Assembly: GCA_049578545.1 (NCBI GenBank)
Contig: JBAUMF010000064.1
Coordinates: 1-47,471, forward strand
Length of the DNA: 47,471 bases
Reading direction: 5' to 3'
DNA from: DASQBT01 sp049578545
GTDB taxonomy: Bacteria; Pseudomonadota; Gammaproteobacteria; Burkholderiales; Thiobacillaceae
In this document: in pieces, positions 34,099-42,122 of the stretch
Position numbering within the stretch: the stretch's first letter is position 1
Layout: each line of letters opens with the position of its first letter
Program-made: the position numbers and the translations under genes
The notes under the pieces: model-generated
Told to the model about the DNA's origin: nothing
Database searches by the model: none
Seen by the model: the letters and a program-made list of their open reading frames with translations, nothing else

Positions 34099-35138
34099 TT
34101 GAGCAGCGATCGGGCTGCCAGTTCGAAGTCAATCTGGGATATATTTCTTATGCTCACAGTGCTCAGCTGTTTGTCTGTCCCGTAGTTCTGCGCGAGAGAT
34201 GTCCTGTAAGCGGGATCGTAATGCTCATTCAACAGTGCACTGACCAGGCCCGGCCAGTCGCCATTCACAACCAGGGTTTGCCAGGCATCAACAGTCTTCT
34301 TGCCTCGCAGTGCAGTGAGACAATTGAGTTGTGCGATCAGCAAGTCCGGTTGTTGAACAAAATGTTTATAGTCTTCCAACAGCAATCGAGCGCGTGCATC
34401 GAGCTGGAGCTCAAGCTGTATACAAGGACTGCTGCGCATGGCAATGATGAGTCCATTTGGAACCTGCAGGTCACCGATTCTTCTGCTTTCTGATTCAACA
34501 AAAACAGGTACGTCAGGAGACAGCCGGTGCAACTGATTCCATAGGGCACTTTCAAAGGATTTCTGCGTTGGCTGGATTTGATCGGGCAGAACCCCCAGCA
34601 CGGAACCACGGTGTGCAGCCAGAACTTCCAGATCAAGCACCTGGGCGCCAACTTGGGTTAATGCCTGGAGTAACCGGCTTTTTCCGCTACCGGTTGGCCC
34701 GCAGATTACCCTGAACTGAAATTGACCCGGTAGGCTTTCCAGGTCATCGATAACTTTTCGTCTATACCCTTTGTAACCGCCAACCAGCTGGGCAGCCGCA
34801 AAGCCGATCTTTTGCAGCACATGGGTCAGCGAGCCGCTGCGGTTTCCGCCGCGCCAGCAATATACGAGTGGGCGGTGATTCCTGGGCTTGCCAAGGAAAT
34901 GTACCTCCAGGTGATGGGCAATGTTGCGCGAAACCATGGCTGCCCCCAACTTTTTTGCCTCAAGCGACGAAACCTGGTTATAGATCGTGCCGATTTTGGC
35001 ACGCTCCTCATCGGTCAAGACAGGCAGATTGATGGCGCCCGGTATGTGGTCTGCGGAAAATTCGGCGGGCGAACGTGCATCGATTATCTCGTCAAATTCT
35101 GCCAGCTGTGCTACGGTTGCTGCGCCCGAATGCTTCAA
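34095..35138 (-). CDS. mnmH: tRNA 2-selenouridine synthase
   Basis: Uses selenophosphate to turn 2-thiouridine at the tRNA wobble position into 2-selenouridine (also called SelU/YbbB). The N-terminal rhodanese domain has the catalytic Cys in LVYCWRGGNRSG; the C-terminal domain has a P-loop (ICGPTGSGKSRLL). An ATG at 35204 would overlap the divergent selD start by 53 bp; I prefer a TTG at 35138, with AGGG upstream, which starts the protein at KHSGAATVAQL and removes the overlap. Pairing with selD supplies the selenium donor. I am sure of the identity, less of the start. Confidence 0.9.
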   Translation of the reverse strand: MKHSGAATVAQLAEFDEIIDARSPAEFSADHIPGAINLPVLTDEERAKIGTIYNQVSSLEAKKLGAAMVSRNIAHHLEVHFLGKPRNHRPLVYCWRGGNRSGSLTHVLQKIGFAAAQLVGGYKGYRRKVIDDLESLPGQFQFRVICGPTGSGKSRLLQALTQVGAQVLDLEVLAAHRGSVLGVLPDQIQPTQKSFESALWNQLHRLSPDVPVFVESESRRIGDLQVPNGLIIAMRSSPCIQLELQLDARARLLLEDYKHFVQQPDLLIAQLNCLTALRGKKTVDAWQTLVVNGDWPGLVSALLNEHYDPAYRTSLAQNYGTDKQLSTVSIRNISQIDFELAARSLLN

Positions 35139-35151
35139 GTCAATCAACCCT

Positions 35152-36198
35152 ATGGAAGAAGTCAAATTAACTGCATTGTCCCATGGGGGAGGATGTGGCT
35201 GCAAAATTGCCCCTGCCGTACTGCACGAATTGTTGGCAGGTATGGCCCCTGCCGGCTTGGTGCCGGAAGCCTTGCTGGTGGGAACCGAGTCCAGTGATGA
35301 CGCTGCGGTTTACAAGCTGAATGATCAGCAGGCCATTGTCGCGACCACTGATTTCTTTATGCCTATTGTTGATGATCCCTATGACTTTGGTCGGATTGCA
35401 GCGAGCAATGCGCTATCGGACATCTATGCGATGGGCGGACAACCGTTGTTTGCACTGGCTATAGTGGGGATGCCCATCGGCAAACTCTCTGTCAACGTAA
35501 TCCGAAGAATCCTTGAAGGCGGCGAATCAGTCTGCAGGTCTGCAGGAATTCCCGTGGCGGGTGGTCACTCGATTGATTCACCTGAGCCCATCTATGGTTT
35601 AGTAGGTATCGGAGTTGTCCACCCGGAGCAGATCAAGCGAAACGACCAGGCCATACCAGGTGATGTGCTGATCCTTGGCAAGCCTTTAGGCATTGGCGTG
35701 TTCGCGGATGCGATGAAAAAGGGCAAGCTCAGCAAAGAGGCATATGAGCAAATGCTAGCGTCTACGACGCAATTGAACACGCCTGGTATCGGGCTGGCGC
35801 GGTTGTCAGGCGTGCATGCGATTACAGATGTAACTGGCTTTGGCCTCCTGGGCCATTTGCTGGAAATGTGCCGCGGGTCCAGGCTTTCTGCCGACATTCA
35901 ATTTGCCAGTTTGCCAATTCATCCGTTGGCAGAAAAGCTAGCGCAGCAGGGATTTGGTCCGGGAGCGTCAGAACGCAACTGGAGCAGCTACGGTCATGAA
36001 GTTGCCTTGCCTGACAGCATGTCGGATTGGCAACGCAAAATGATATGTGACCCGCAAACCAGCGGAGGCTTATTGGTGGCCTGCGATGAGAATGATGCAG
36101 ATGAGGTCCTTGAGTTGTTCAGGAAAAATGGATTCATGAGCGCCAATCCCATAGGCCGTTTGACCGAAGGGCATCTCCAAGTCAGGGTCAGCCCGTAA
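35152..36198 (+). CDS. selD: Selenide, water dikinase (selenophosphate synthetase)
   Basis: Makes selenophosphate from selenide and ATP. 348 residues from ATG 35152; longer frames lie in the divergent mnmH gene. The active-site segment is SHGGGCGCKIAP, with Cys rather than selenocysteine at the catalytic position, followed by the catalytic Lys. ATP/metal motifs are DDAAVYKL, TTDFFMPIVDDPYDFGRIAA and VAGGHSIDSPEPIYGL. The only selenium user visible nearby is mnmH; selA/selB are not in the window. A bidirectional terminator follows directly. Confidence 0.95.
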   Translation: MEEVKLTALSHGGGCGCKIAPAVLHELLAGMAPAGLVPEALLVGTESSDDAAVYKLNDQQAIVATTDFFMPIVDDPYDFGRIAASNALSDIYAMGGQPLFALAIVGMPIGKLSVNVIRRILEGGESVCRSAGIPVAGGHSIDSPEPIYGLVGIGVVHPEQIKRNDQAIPGDVLILGKPLGIGVFADAMKKGKLSKEAYEQMLASTTQLNTPGIGLARLSGVHAITDVTGFGLLGHLLEMCRGSRLSADIQFASLPIHPLAEKLAQQGFGPGASERNWSSYGHEVALPDSMSDWQRKMICDPQTSGGLLVACDENDADEVLELFRKNGFMSANPIGRLTEGHLQVRVSP

Positions 36199-36224
36199 AA
36201 AAGCCGTCCTATTGGACGGCTTTT
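36199..36224. terminator. Bidirectional intrinsic terminator after selD
   Basis: AAAAGCCGTCC (36199-36209), a four-base loop and GGACGGCTTTT (36214-36224) form an 11-bp perfect stem with an A run on the left and a T run on the right. It can end selD transcription on the plus strand and the small gene at 36209-36394 on the minus strand. Confidence 0.9.
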
Positions 36225-36394
36225 AACTGTGGTTGGGGGCTATGATCATCAGACCTTCTGCCTTGGTCTTTGCGCCTGTCCATCTTGATGCCGCAGGGCA
36301 AGGGCGAGACAGATGAGGCAAATCGCCTGTCAGATAGTCGGCGTTCCAGGGGAATGAATTCCACCTCGTAACCCGTTAAAGGCACTGGAGACAT
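36209..36394 (-). CDS. Small basic protein with ERRxxDRR-type motifs
   Basis: A 61-residue protein starting MSPVPLTGYEVEFIPLERR, with two Arg-rich blocks, ERRLSDRRF and DRRKDQGRRSDD. Small proteins of this look occur in betaproteobacteria, but I know no function. CGGAG lies seven bases before ATG 36394, supporting translation. The stop codon (36209-36211) falls at the stem-loop junction of the bidirectional terminator, so the gene ends exactly in its own terminator. It is convergent with selD. It could be chance, but start and terminator context argue for a gene. Confidence 0.5.
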   Translation of the reverse strand: MSPVPLTGYEVEFIPLERRLSDRRFASSVSPLPCGIKMDRRKDQGRRSDDHSPQPQLKAVQ

Positions 36395-36537
36395 AATAAA
36401 CTCCGCTATTTGCGAAACTTGCAGCGAGTATGCCTGATTTTCAATGGTTTACAAGTATCACCCGATGAACGGCGCCCAACTTATTGTAGATCTTGAGTAT
36501 TCCGGGCCTGTATCTGGGTCTATATTTCGACTTTGAC

Positions 36538-36993
36538 TTATTTTCCAATTCGATCCTGTTTCATCAATTGTGATTGCTCCCGCTTCCATTCCTTTTCTTT
36601 TTCGGCGGCTCGCTTGTCATGCTGTTTCTTGCCTTTTGCCAGGCCGATTTCCAGCTTGATGCGACCCTTGACATAGTGAAGATTCAAAGGAACCAGGGTG
36701 TAACCTGCTCGCTCTGTCTTGCCAATCAGCTTGCTGACTTCATGACCGTGCAGCAGAAGCTTTCGGGTACGGACAGGGTCAGGGTGAATATGCGTTGACG
36801 CTGTTGGCAGCGGGCTGACATGGCAACCGATCAGGAAAACCTCAGCATTTTTGACCACGACATAGGATTCTTTCAGTTGGACGCGACCAGCCCTGATGGC
36901 TTTCACTTCCCAGCCCTCGAGAACAAGACCAGCTTCGTAGCGTTCCTCAATGAAGTAGTCGTGGAACGCTTTCTTGTTATCAGTGATGGTCAT
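36538..36993 (-). CDS. smpB: SsrA-binding protein
   Basis: Binds tmRNA and brings it to stalled ribosomes for trans-translation. 151 residues, usual length. Family segments are ITDNKKAFHDYFIEERYEAG, LEGWEVKAIRAGRVQLKESYV and the end KGKKQHDKRAAEKEKEWKRE, the basic C-terminal tail that enters the decoding centre. It is divergent from ratA with 46 bp between starts, an arrangement common in Proteobacteria. I did not find the tmRNA gene itself in the window. Confidence 0.95.
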   Translation of the reverse strand: MTITDNKKAFHDYFIEERYEAGLVLEGWEVKAIRAGRVQLKESYVVVKNAEVFLIGCHVSPLPTASTHIHPDPVRTRKLLLHGHEVSKLIGKTERAGYTLVPLNLHYVKGRIKLEIGLAKGKKQHDKRAAEKEKEWKREQSQLMKQDRIGK

Positions 36994-37039
36994 GGAACAG
37001 GGATTTCGTAAAATGCCGATTTTACTTTGAGTTGCAATC

Positions 37040-37480
37040 GTGGTTCATGTGAATAAGACTGTGCTGGTGGAGTTCAGCCCCAGCCAGATGTTTGAATTGG
37101 TTGACCGGGTGGAGGATTATCCACTATTCCTTCCTTGGTGCGGTGGAACGGAGCTGCTCCAACGCGACTTGCATACGACTGTTGCGACCTTGAGAATCGA
37201 TTTCATGGGTGTGAGGCAAAGCTTCACAACTGAAAATGTGAAAGTTCCTCCTCTGGAAATGTATATCAATCTTCAGAAAGGACCGTTTACACATATGCAA
37301 GGTCATTGGAAGTTCAAGCCCTTGGGAAATACGGCTTGCAGAATTGATTTCGAATTGAAATACCGTTTCTCGAATGGATTACTGGAATCCGTCTTAACCC
37401 CAGTTTTCAGCCATATCGCGAACACGTTCGTTGATGCTTTTGTTCAGCGTGCCGAAGAGGTTTATAGCGTGAATGAATAA
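37040..37480 (+). CDS. ratA: RatA-type START-domain protein (ribosome association toxin / Coq10-like)
   Basis: A 146-residue START/polyketide-cyclase fold protein. The family segment is VEDYPLFLPWCGGTELL; the start GTG 37040 gives MVHVNKTVLVEFSPSQMFEL, which fits family starts. E. coli RatA is reported to block 70S formation, and Coq10 homologues bind ubiquinone; which role applies here is open. It overlaps ratB by 8 bp and is divergent from smpB, the usual context. Confidence 0.9.
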   Translation: MVHVNKTVLVEFSPSQMFELVDRVEDYPLFLPWCGGTELLQRDLHTTVATLRIDFMGVRQSFTTENVKVPPLEMYINLQKGPFTHMQGHWKFKPLGNTACRIDFELKYRFSNGLLESVLTPVFSHIANTFVDAFVQRAEEVYSVNE

Positions 37481-37814
37481 GATATCTGTTGAAGTCGCGT
37501 ACGCATTGCCTGCCCAGCAAATCATCATTCCAATGCAGCTTGAGGAAGGGATGACAATTGAACAGGCGATCCATGCTTCGGGATTGCTGGAAAAATTCCC
37601 CGACATTAACCTTGAAACAAACAAGGTTGGTGTGTTTGGCAAGCTGGCCAAGCTGGAAAACACGTTGCGCGATAAGGACCGGGTCGAAATTTATCGTCCG
37701 CTTATTGCTGACCCAAAGGAAGTTCGCAGGCAACGTGCCGAACAGGGCAAGGTAATGAAAAAGGGTGGGGGTGATTTAGCCAAAGAAGCCGTGGGAACAG
37801 ACCATGAAACCTAG
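37473..37814 (+). CDS. ratB: RatB/RnfH family ubiquitin-fold protein
   Basis: A 113-residue small protein of the RnfH family (beta-grasp fold). Seen features are ISVEVAYALPAQQIIIPMQL, then GMTIEQAIHASGLLEKFPDI and VGVFGKLAKLENTLRDKDRV with EIYRPLIADPKEVRRQRAE, which is the family hallmark. It overlaps ratA and its stop overlaps the convergent DUF4124 gene by 4 bp. Its molecular role is not established. Confidence 0.92.
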   Translation: MNKISVEVAYALPAQQIIIPMQLEEGMTIEQAIHASGLLEKFPDINLETNKVGVFGKLAKLENTLRDKDRVEIYRPLIADPKEVRRQRAEQGKVMKKGGGDLAKEAVGTDHET

Positions 37815-38251
37815 CGACAATTATCTGCCACAGCCTTTTCTGAAATGACATGTGCGTCAAGCTTTTGTTGGTCGCTCATGTACTGGCGCTGGCCAGCTAG
37901 GCCGGTAGTGTAAATGCGTTTGTTTCCATCCATGGCAGCCAGATTGCTGCGTGCGCGCGCACAGGTTTCCCGTTTGATACGAGCAGACTCAGCGTCCTTG
38001 TCGGCTTTCTCCTTGGCCTTGGCTGCTTCTTCCTGCCGTTTCCTGAAGGCGAGATCCTTGTCGGCCAGTTCACGCTTCGAGGCAATCGCCTGATCCGATT
38101 GCTCAGGGGCGTTTTTGATTGCCGTTGCTCTATCAGAGGGAGGCTGGTCAGAGTAGTGGGCATGGCCATCCGTATCCACCCATTTGTAGATCCCGGCAAA
38201 TGCAGTTAACGAAATACTGAGACAAAAGAAAAGAAGTACGCTGCGCATCAT
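37811..38251 (-). CDS. DUF4124 periplasmic protein
   Basis: 146 residues. A signal peptide (SVLLFFCLSISLTAFAG) is followed by the DUF4124 core IYKWVDTDGHAHYSDQPP, then a charged helical coiled region rich in Lys, Glu and Ala, and a C-terminal part with two Cys. DUF4124 proteins are common in Beta- and Gammaproteobacteria and of unknown function. The gene sits behind the terminator of the lipoprotein gene on the same strand. Confidence 0.88.
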   Translation of the reverse strand: MMRSVLLFFCLSISLTAFAGIYKWVDTDGHAHYSDQPPSDRATAIKNAPEQSDQAIASKRELADKDLAFRKRQEEAAKAKEKADKDAESARIKRETCARARSNLAAMDGNKRIYTTGLAGQRQYMSDQQKLDAHVISEKAVADNCR

Positions 38252-38258
38252 AAAAAAA

Positions 38259-38275
38259 ACGGGGCGCGGCCCCGT
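38259..38275 (-). terminator. Intrinsic terminator after the small lipoprotein gene
   Basis: ACGGGGC (38259-38265), loop GCG and GCCCCGT (38269-38275), followed on the minus strand by eight T (A52-A59 on the plus strand). A strong terminator for the gene at 38284-38619, lying just before the DUF4124 start codon. Confidence 0.85.
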
Positions 38276-38283
38276 GTTCCTGT

Positions 38284-38619
38284 TTATAAGTTCTTCAATT
38301 CAAGGGGAGGCAATTTGGCCTGCTCAAGGCCGAACTGTGCTTGTTCTTGAGCCGTCTTGGCGTTCTTGATTACACCGTCGTTATCCCCCTTTGCGGCCGC
38401 TTCTTCAGCTGCCTTTATTGCACTTTCCGCGGTTGTCCACAAGGCGTATTTGGCTTTTGCTTCTTTGACTGTGGCTTCAGCTTTGTCCAATGCAGCTTTT
38501 GCATCGGCGCTGATGGTGGGCGTTGCCGCTGGTGTCGTTGCAGCACTGCTTGGTTTTGTCGCACAGCCCGCCAACGCAAGCAGTGAAACGGCAACGAGTG
38601 AAATCAGAATATGACGCAT
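38284..38619 (-). CDS. Small alpha-helical lipoprotein (SoxXA-binding/DUF4398-like)
   Basis: 111 residues. The signal peptide ends in the lipobox LAGC, so the protein is lipid-anchored. The mature part is Ala/Lys-rich helix, with AKYALWTTAESAIKAAEEAA and AKGDNDGVIKNAKTAQEQA, resembling the small SoxXA-binding lipoproteins of sulfur oxidisers and DUF4398 proteins. No sox gene is in the window, so the link to thiosulfate oxidation is only suggestive. It is monocistronic and ends in a strong terminator. The interval to guaB (38620-38989) holds promoters but no gene. Confidence 0.7.
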   Translation of the reverse strand: MRHILISLVAVSLLALAGCATKPSSAATTPAATPTISADAKAALDKAEATVKEAKAKYALWTTAESAIKAAEEAAAKGDNDGVIKNAKTAQEQAQFGLEQAKLPPLELKNL

Positions 38620-38936
38620 GCAAGTCTCCTCATCGATTTTCGGTATCAGGCAAGCCTGAAAGTTCTTCCCGCGTTTGCGGATGGGTGAAAATTAGCCCGT
38701 ATTCGCGTTTGCGTCAATGTTGATATCCATATTTGGATTGGTAGATTCCAACCAAGAGGGGCCACTTTAATGACCCATTCAACAAGCATCGAATTGCAAA
38801 TTGACGGTGAGGTGTGAGCGCGTTAAATTGCTGAAACACTTTGGTGTAACCAGTTGTTTGTACAATGGTTGTTGCCAAATCCACATTCAATCTCTGAAGG
38901 GTTCATGGCCAACAGCGGCCTATCCCTGACGTTATT

Positions 38937-38964
38937 TTGAACGGCTGACACACCAGCGTATAAT
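38937..38964 (+). promoter_or_regulatory. Promoter of guaB-guaA
   Basis: TTGAAC (38937-38942), 16 bp, then a perfect TATAAT (38959-38964). The start codon of guaB follows at 38990, giving a short leader with AGGA about eight bases before the ATG. I see no obvious PurR-type operator. Confidence 0.7.
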
Positions 38965-38989
38965 TTGTATTTGCGCCTAGGAAAATAAT

Positions 38990-40450
38990 ATGCGAGTCCT
39001 GCAAAAAGCGCTCACATTTGATGACGTTTTACTCGTCCCTGCTCATTCCGAGATTCTTCCCCGAGATGTCAGTCTGCATACACAGCTGACCCGCAATATC
39101 ACTTTGAACCTGCCTTTGATTTCCGCTGCCATGGACACGGTGACGGAAGCTCGCCTGGCCATTGCGATTGCCCAGGAAGGCGGAATCGGCATTATCCATA
39201 AAAACATGAGTGCCCAGGAACAGGCGATGGAAGTCTCCAAGGTCAAACGGTTTGAGTCCGGGGTGGTCAAGGACCCAATAACCATTGCGCCCCACATGAC
39301 GGTCCGAGACGTACTTGCCATCACGCGTCAATACAAGATATCAGGTTTGCCTGTCGTGGAAGGGGGCAAGGTGGTGGGTATTGTTACCAATCGTGATTTG
39401 CGTTTCGAGACCAATCTTGATCAGCCGATTACAAACATCATGACCCCACGTGATCGTTTGGTCACTGTAAAGGAAGGCACCAGCCGGGAGGAAGCAACGT
39501 CGCTGCTTCGTAAACATCGTCTTGAGCGGGTACTTGTGGTCAACGACGCGTTCGAACTGCGCGGCCTGATTACGGTCAAGGATATCCAGAAATCAAGCGA
39601 GCACCCCAATGCCTCCAAAGATGGTCAAGGGCGGCTGCGGGCTGGCGCGGCGGTAGGTGTGGGTGCAGGTACGGAAGAACGCGTGGCAGCATTGGCAGAA
39701 GCGGGTGTGGACGTCATCGTGGTCGATACCGCGCATGGCCATTCCAAAGGTGTGCTGGATCGCATTAGATGGGTCAAGGCCCATTTTCCCGAAGTTCAGG
39801 TGATAGGCGGCAATATTGCCACAGCCAGTGCAGCACGTGCGCTGGTCGACTACGGCGCGGACGCGGTCAAGGTTGGCATTGGCCCCGGTTCCATATGCAC
39901 TACCCGAATCGTTGCAGGCGTGGGCGTGCCGCAGATTACGGCGGTGTCGAATGTGGCCGACTCCCTGGCTGGAACGGGTGTGCCGCTGATTGCCGATGGC
40001 GGTATACGTTATTCGGGCGATATATCAAAAGCACTGGCGGCAGGCGCCCATTGCGTGATGTTGGGTGGCCTGCTCGCAGGAACCGAAGAAGCACCGGGCG
40101 AGGTGGAGTTGTATCAAGGGCGTTCCTACAAGTCATATCGCGGCATGGGGTCGCTGGGCGCCATGCAGCAAGGCTCCAAGGACCGTTATTTCCAGGATAA
40201 TGAAGCTAATGCGGACAAGTTGGTGCCTGAGGGCATTGAAGGCAGGGTTCCGTACAAAGGAACTGCCCTCAATGTGATCCATCAGTTGATGGGTGGCCTG
40301 CGCTCGTCCATGGGTTACCTGGGCGTTGCCACCATTGAAGAAATGCATAAGAAAGCCGAGTTCGTGGAGATCACCTCCGCAGGAGTAAAAGAGTCGCACG
40401 TGCACGATGTTCAAATCGTCAAGGAAGCGCCCAACTACCGGGTGGAATAA
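38990..40450 (+). CDS. guaB: Inosine-5'-monophosphate dehydrogenase
   Basis: Oxidises IMP to XMP with NAD+, the first step to guanine nucleotides. 486 residues, standard length. The catalytic Cys is in GPGSICTTRIVAGVG. Two CBS domains lie near residues 95-200 (KDPITIAPHMTVRDVLAI, NIMTPRDRLVTVKEG). The N-terminus LTFDDVLLVPAHSEILPRDV and the flap region YRGMGSLGAM are typical. It is followed by guaA after about 50 bp containing a small stem-loop. Confidence 0.97.
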   Translation: MRVLQKALTFDDVLLVPAHSEILPRDVSLHTQLTRNITLNLPLISAAMDTVTEARLAIAIAQEGGIGIIHKNMSAQEQAMEVSKVKRFESGVVKDPITIAPHMTVRDVLAITRQYKISGLPVVEGGKVVGIVTNRDLRFETNLDQPITNIMTPRDRLVTVKEGTSREEATSLLRKHRLERVLVVNDAFELRGLITVKDIQKSSEHPNASKDGQGRLRAGAAVGVGAGTEERVAALAEAGVDVIVVDTAHGHSKGVLDRIRWVKAHFPEVQVIGGNIATASAARALVDYGADAVKVGIGPGSICTTRIVAGVGVPQITAVSNVADSLAGTGVPLIADGGIRYSGDISKALAAGAHCVMLGGLLAGTEEAPGEVELYQGRSYKSYRGMGSLGAMQQGSKDRYFQDNEANADKLVPEGIEGRVPYKGTALNVIHQLMGGLRSSMGYLGVATIEEMHKKAEFVEITSAGVKESHVHDVQIVKEAPNYRVE

Positions 40451-40465
40451 GCTAGCTGAGACCAC

Positions 40466-40484
40466 GGGGGCGCAAGCCCCCTTT
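40466..40484 (+). terminator. Stem-loop between guaB and guaA
   Basis: GGGGGC (40466-40471), tetraloop GCAA, GCCCCC (40476-40481), then TTTC. The stem is strong but the T tract short, so it may lower rather than stop transcription into guaA. Confidence 0.6.
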
Positions 40485-40501
40485 CTATTTAGCCAGATAC
40501 C

Positions 40502-42067
40502 ATGTCGCACCAGAAAATTCTCATTCTAGATTTTGGTTCCCAATACACGCAACTCATCGCGCGGCGCGTGAGGGAGGCGAGCGTTTATTGCGAACTTCAT
40601 CCTCATGACATGACCGATCAGTTCATTCGTGACTTTGACCCGCAAGGCATCATTCTTTCGGGTGGACCCAATTCTGTCTACGAGAAGGAAACGCCCCGTG
40701 CACCGCAGGCTGTATTTGAAGTTGGCGTGCCTGTACTGGGCATCTGCTATGGCATGCAAACCATGGCTGCGCAGTTGGGCGGCAAAGTGGAATCCTCGGC
40801 CAAGCGCGAATTCGGCTACGCGGAAATTCGTGCCCTGGGACATTCCCATCTGTTGCGGGATATCGAGGATCGCAGCAACGGCGACGGACATGGCCTGCTG
40901 GATGTGTGGATGAGCCATGGTGACAAGGTGACCGAACTGCCGCCCGGCTTCAAGGTGATTGCATCCAATGCGGCTACGCCGCTTGCTGGTATGGCGGACG
41001 AGGAGCACAAATTTTATGGCGTTCAGTTTCATCCTGAAGTCACACATACGCTTCAGGGCAAGGCCATTCTGCAGCGCTTTGTTCACGACATCTGCGGGTG
41101 CGGCAGTGACTGGAACATGCCCGACTACGTGGAGGAAGCCGTAGGCCGCATCCGTTCGGAAGTGGGAAATGATGAGGTTATCCTCGGTTTGTCTGGTGGC
41201 GTGGATTCCTCCGTGGCCGCAGCGCTCATTCACAAGGCTATTGGAGATCAGCTGACCTGCGTGTTCGTCGATACGGGTCTGTTGCGGCTGAATGAAGCCG
41301 AGCAGGTGATGGCAACCTTTGCCCGGAACCTGGGCGTCAGGGTGATCCATGTGGATGCCACTGATCAGTTCATGTCCAAACTTGCAGGCGTGACCGATCC
41401 AGAGAAGAAGCGAAAAATCATCGGCGGTGAGTTTGTGGCCGTGTTCCAGACTGAATCGGCCAAACTGAAAAATGCACGATGGCTGGCCCAAGGCACCATC
41501 TATCCGGATGTGATTGAATCAGCCGGCGCAAAAACAAAAAAGGCACATGCAATCAAATCTCACCACAACGTGGGTGGTTTGCCGGAAGACATGCACCTCA
41601 ACTTGCTGGAGCCGCTGCGCGAATTGTTCAAGGACGAAGTGCGTGAACTGGGCCTGGCGTTGGGATTGCCACATGACATGGTGTTTCGCCACCCCTTTCC
41701 CGGTCCTGGCCTTGGAGTACGTATCCTGGGTGAAGTCAGAAAAGAGTATGCCGATCTGCTGCGTCAGGCGGACCATATATTCATTGAGGAACTGCGCGCA
41801 TCAGGCTGGTACGACAGAACCAGCCAGGCCTTTGCCGTCTTCCTGCCGGTGAAATCAGTTGGAGTGATGGGCGATGGCCGCACCTACGATTACGTTGTTG
41901 CACTTCGCGCAGTACAAACCTCCGATTTCATGACGGCGCACTGGGCAGAGCTGCCCTATACGCTGTTAGGCAAGGTTTCCAACCGTATCATCAACGAAAT
42001 TCGCGGCATCAATCGTGTCACCTACGACATCTCCGGCAAGCCGCCTGCAACCATCGAGTGGGAGTAG
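40502..42067 (+). CDS. guaA: GMP synthase (glutamine-hydrolysing)
   Basis: Converts XMP to GMP with glutamine. 521 residues. The glutaminase domain has the nucleophile in LGICYGMQTMAAQLGG and the His/Glu in YGVQFHPEVTHT; the synthetase domain has the P-loop LSGGVDSSVAAALIH; the C-terminus ends PPATIEWE, the universally conserved tail. The last codons ATC GAG TGG GAG T form a 13-bp sequence that recurs at 46700, marking an integration site. The stop is TAG here but TGA at the downstream copy. Confidence 0.97.
   Translation: MSHQKILILDFGSQYTQLIARRVREASVYCELHPHDMTDQFIRDFDPQGIILSGGPNSVYEKETPRAPQAVFEVGVPVLGICYGMQTMAAQLGGKVESSAKREFGYAEIRALGHSHLLRDIEDRSNGDGHGLLDVWMSHGDKVTELPPGFKVIASNAATPLAGMADEEHKFYGVQFHPEVTHTLQGKAILQRFVHDICGCGSDWNMPDYVEEAVGRIRSEVGNDEVILGLSGGVDSSVAAALIHKAIGDQLTCVFVDTGLLRLNEAEQVMATFARNLGVRVIHVDATDQFMSKLAGVTDPEKKRKIIGGEFVAVFQTESAKLKNARWLAQGTIYPDVIESAGAKTKKAHAIKSHHNVGGLPEDMHLNLLEPLRELFKDEVRELGLALGLPHDMVFRHPFPGPGLGVRILGEVRKEYADLLRQADHIFIEELRASGWYDRTSQAFAVFLPVKSVGVMGDGRTYDYVVALRAVQTSDFMTAHWAELPYTLLGKVSNRIINEIRGINRVTYDISGKPPATIEWE
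42053..42065 (+). repeat. attL: Left attachment-site-like direct repeat in the guaA 3' end
   Basis: ATCGAGTGGGAGT at the last codons of guaA, perfectly repeated at 46700-46712 in the same orientation. The 3' end of guaA is a known target of integrating islands in Proteobacteria. Flanking bases differ on both sides, so the match is exactly 13 bp. Confidence 0.75.
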
Positions 42068-42075
42068 CCCAAATT

Positions 42076-42114
42076 GTATGCAAAACTATTGATTATTTGT
42101 CGAGTTTTGCGTAT
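42076..42114 (+). promoter_or_regulatory. Inverted-repeat operator upstream of the AbiE pair
   Basis: GTATGCAAAACT (42076-42087) and AGTTTTGCGTAT (42103-42114) form an inverted repeat with 10 of 12 matches and a 15-bp spacer. AbiEi antitoxins are known to repress their own operon by binding inverted repeats in the promoter, and this one spans the likely promoter. Confidence 0.6.
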
Positions 42115-42117
42115 GGT
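42089..42117 (+). promoter_or_regulatory. Candidate promoter of the AbiE operon
   Basis: TTGATT (42089-42094), 17 bp, TATGGT (42112-42117). The predicted start is at or next to the ATG at 42123, and no Shine-Dalgarno sequence is visible, so the transcript may be leaderless. The boxes overlap the inverted repeat, fitting repression by the antitoxin. Confidence 0.4.
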
Positions 42118-42122
42118 ACGGC

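Noticed and set aside
35152..35220. Selenocysteine version of SelD
   Set aside because: The catalytic position reads as a Cys codon (GGGCGCK) with no in-frame TGA.
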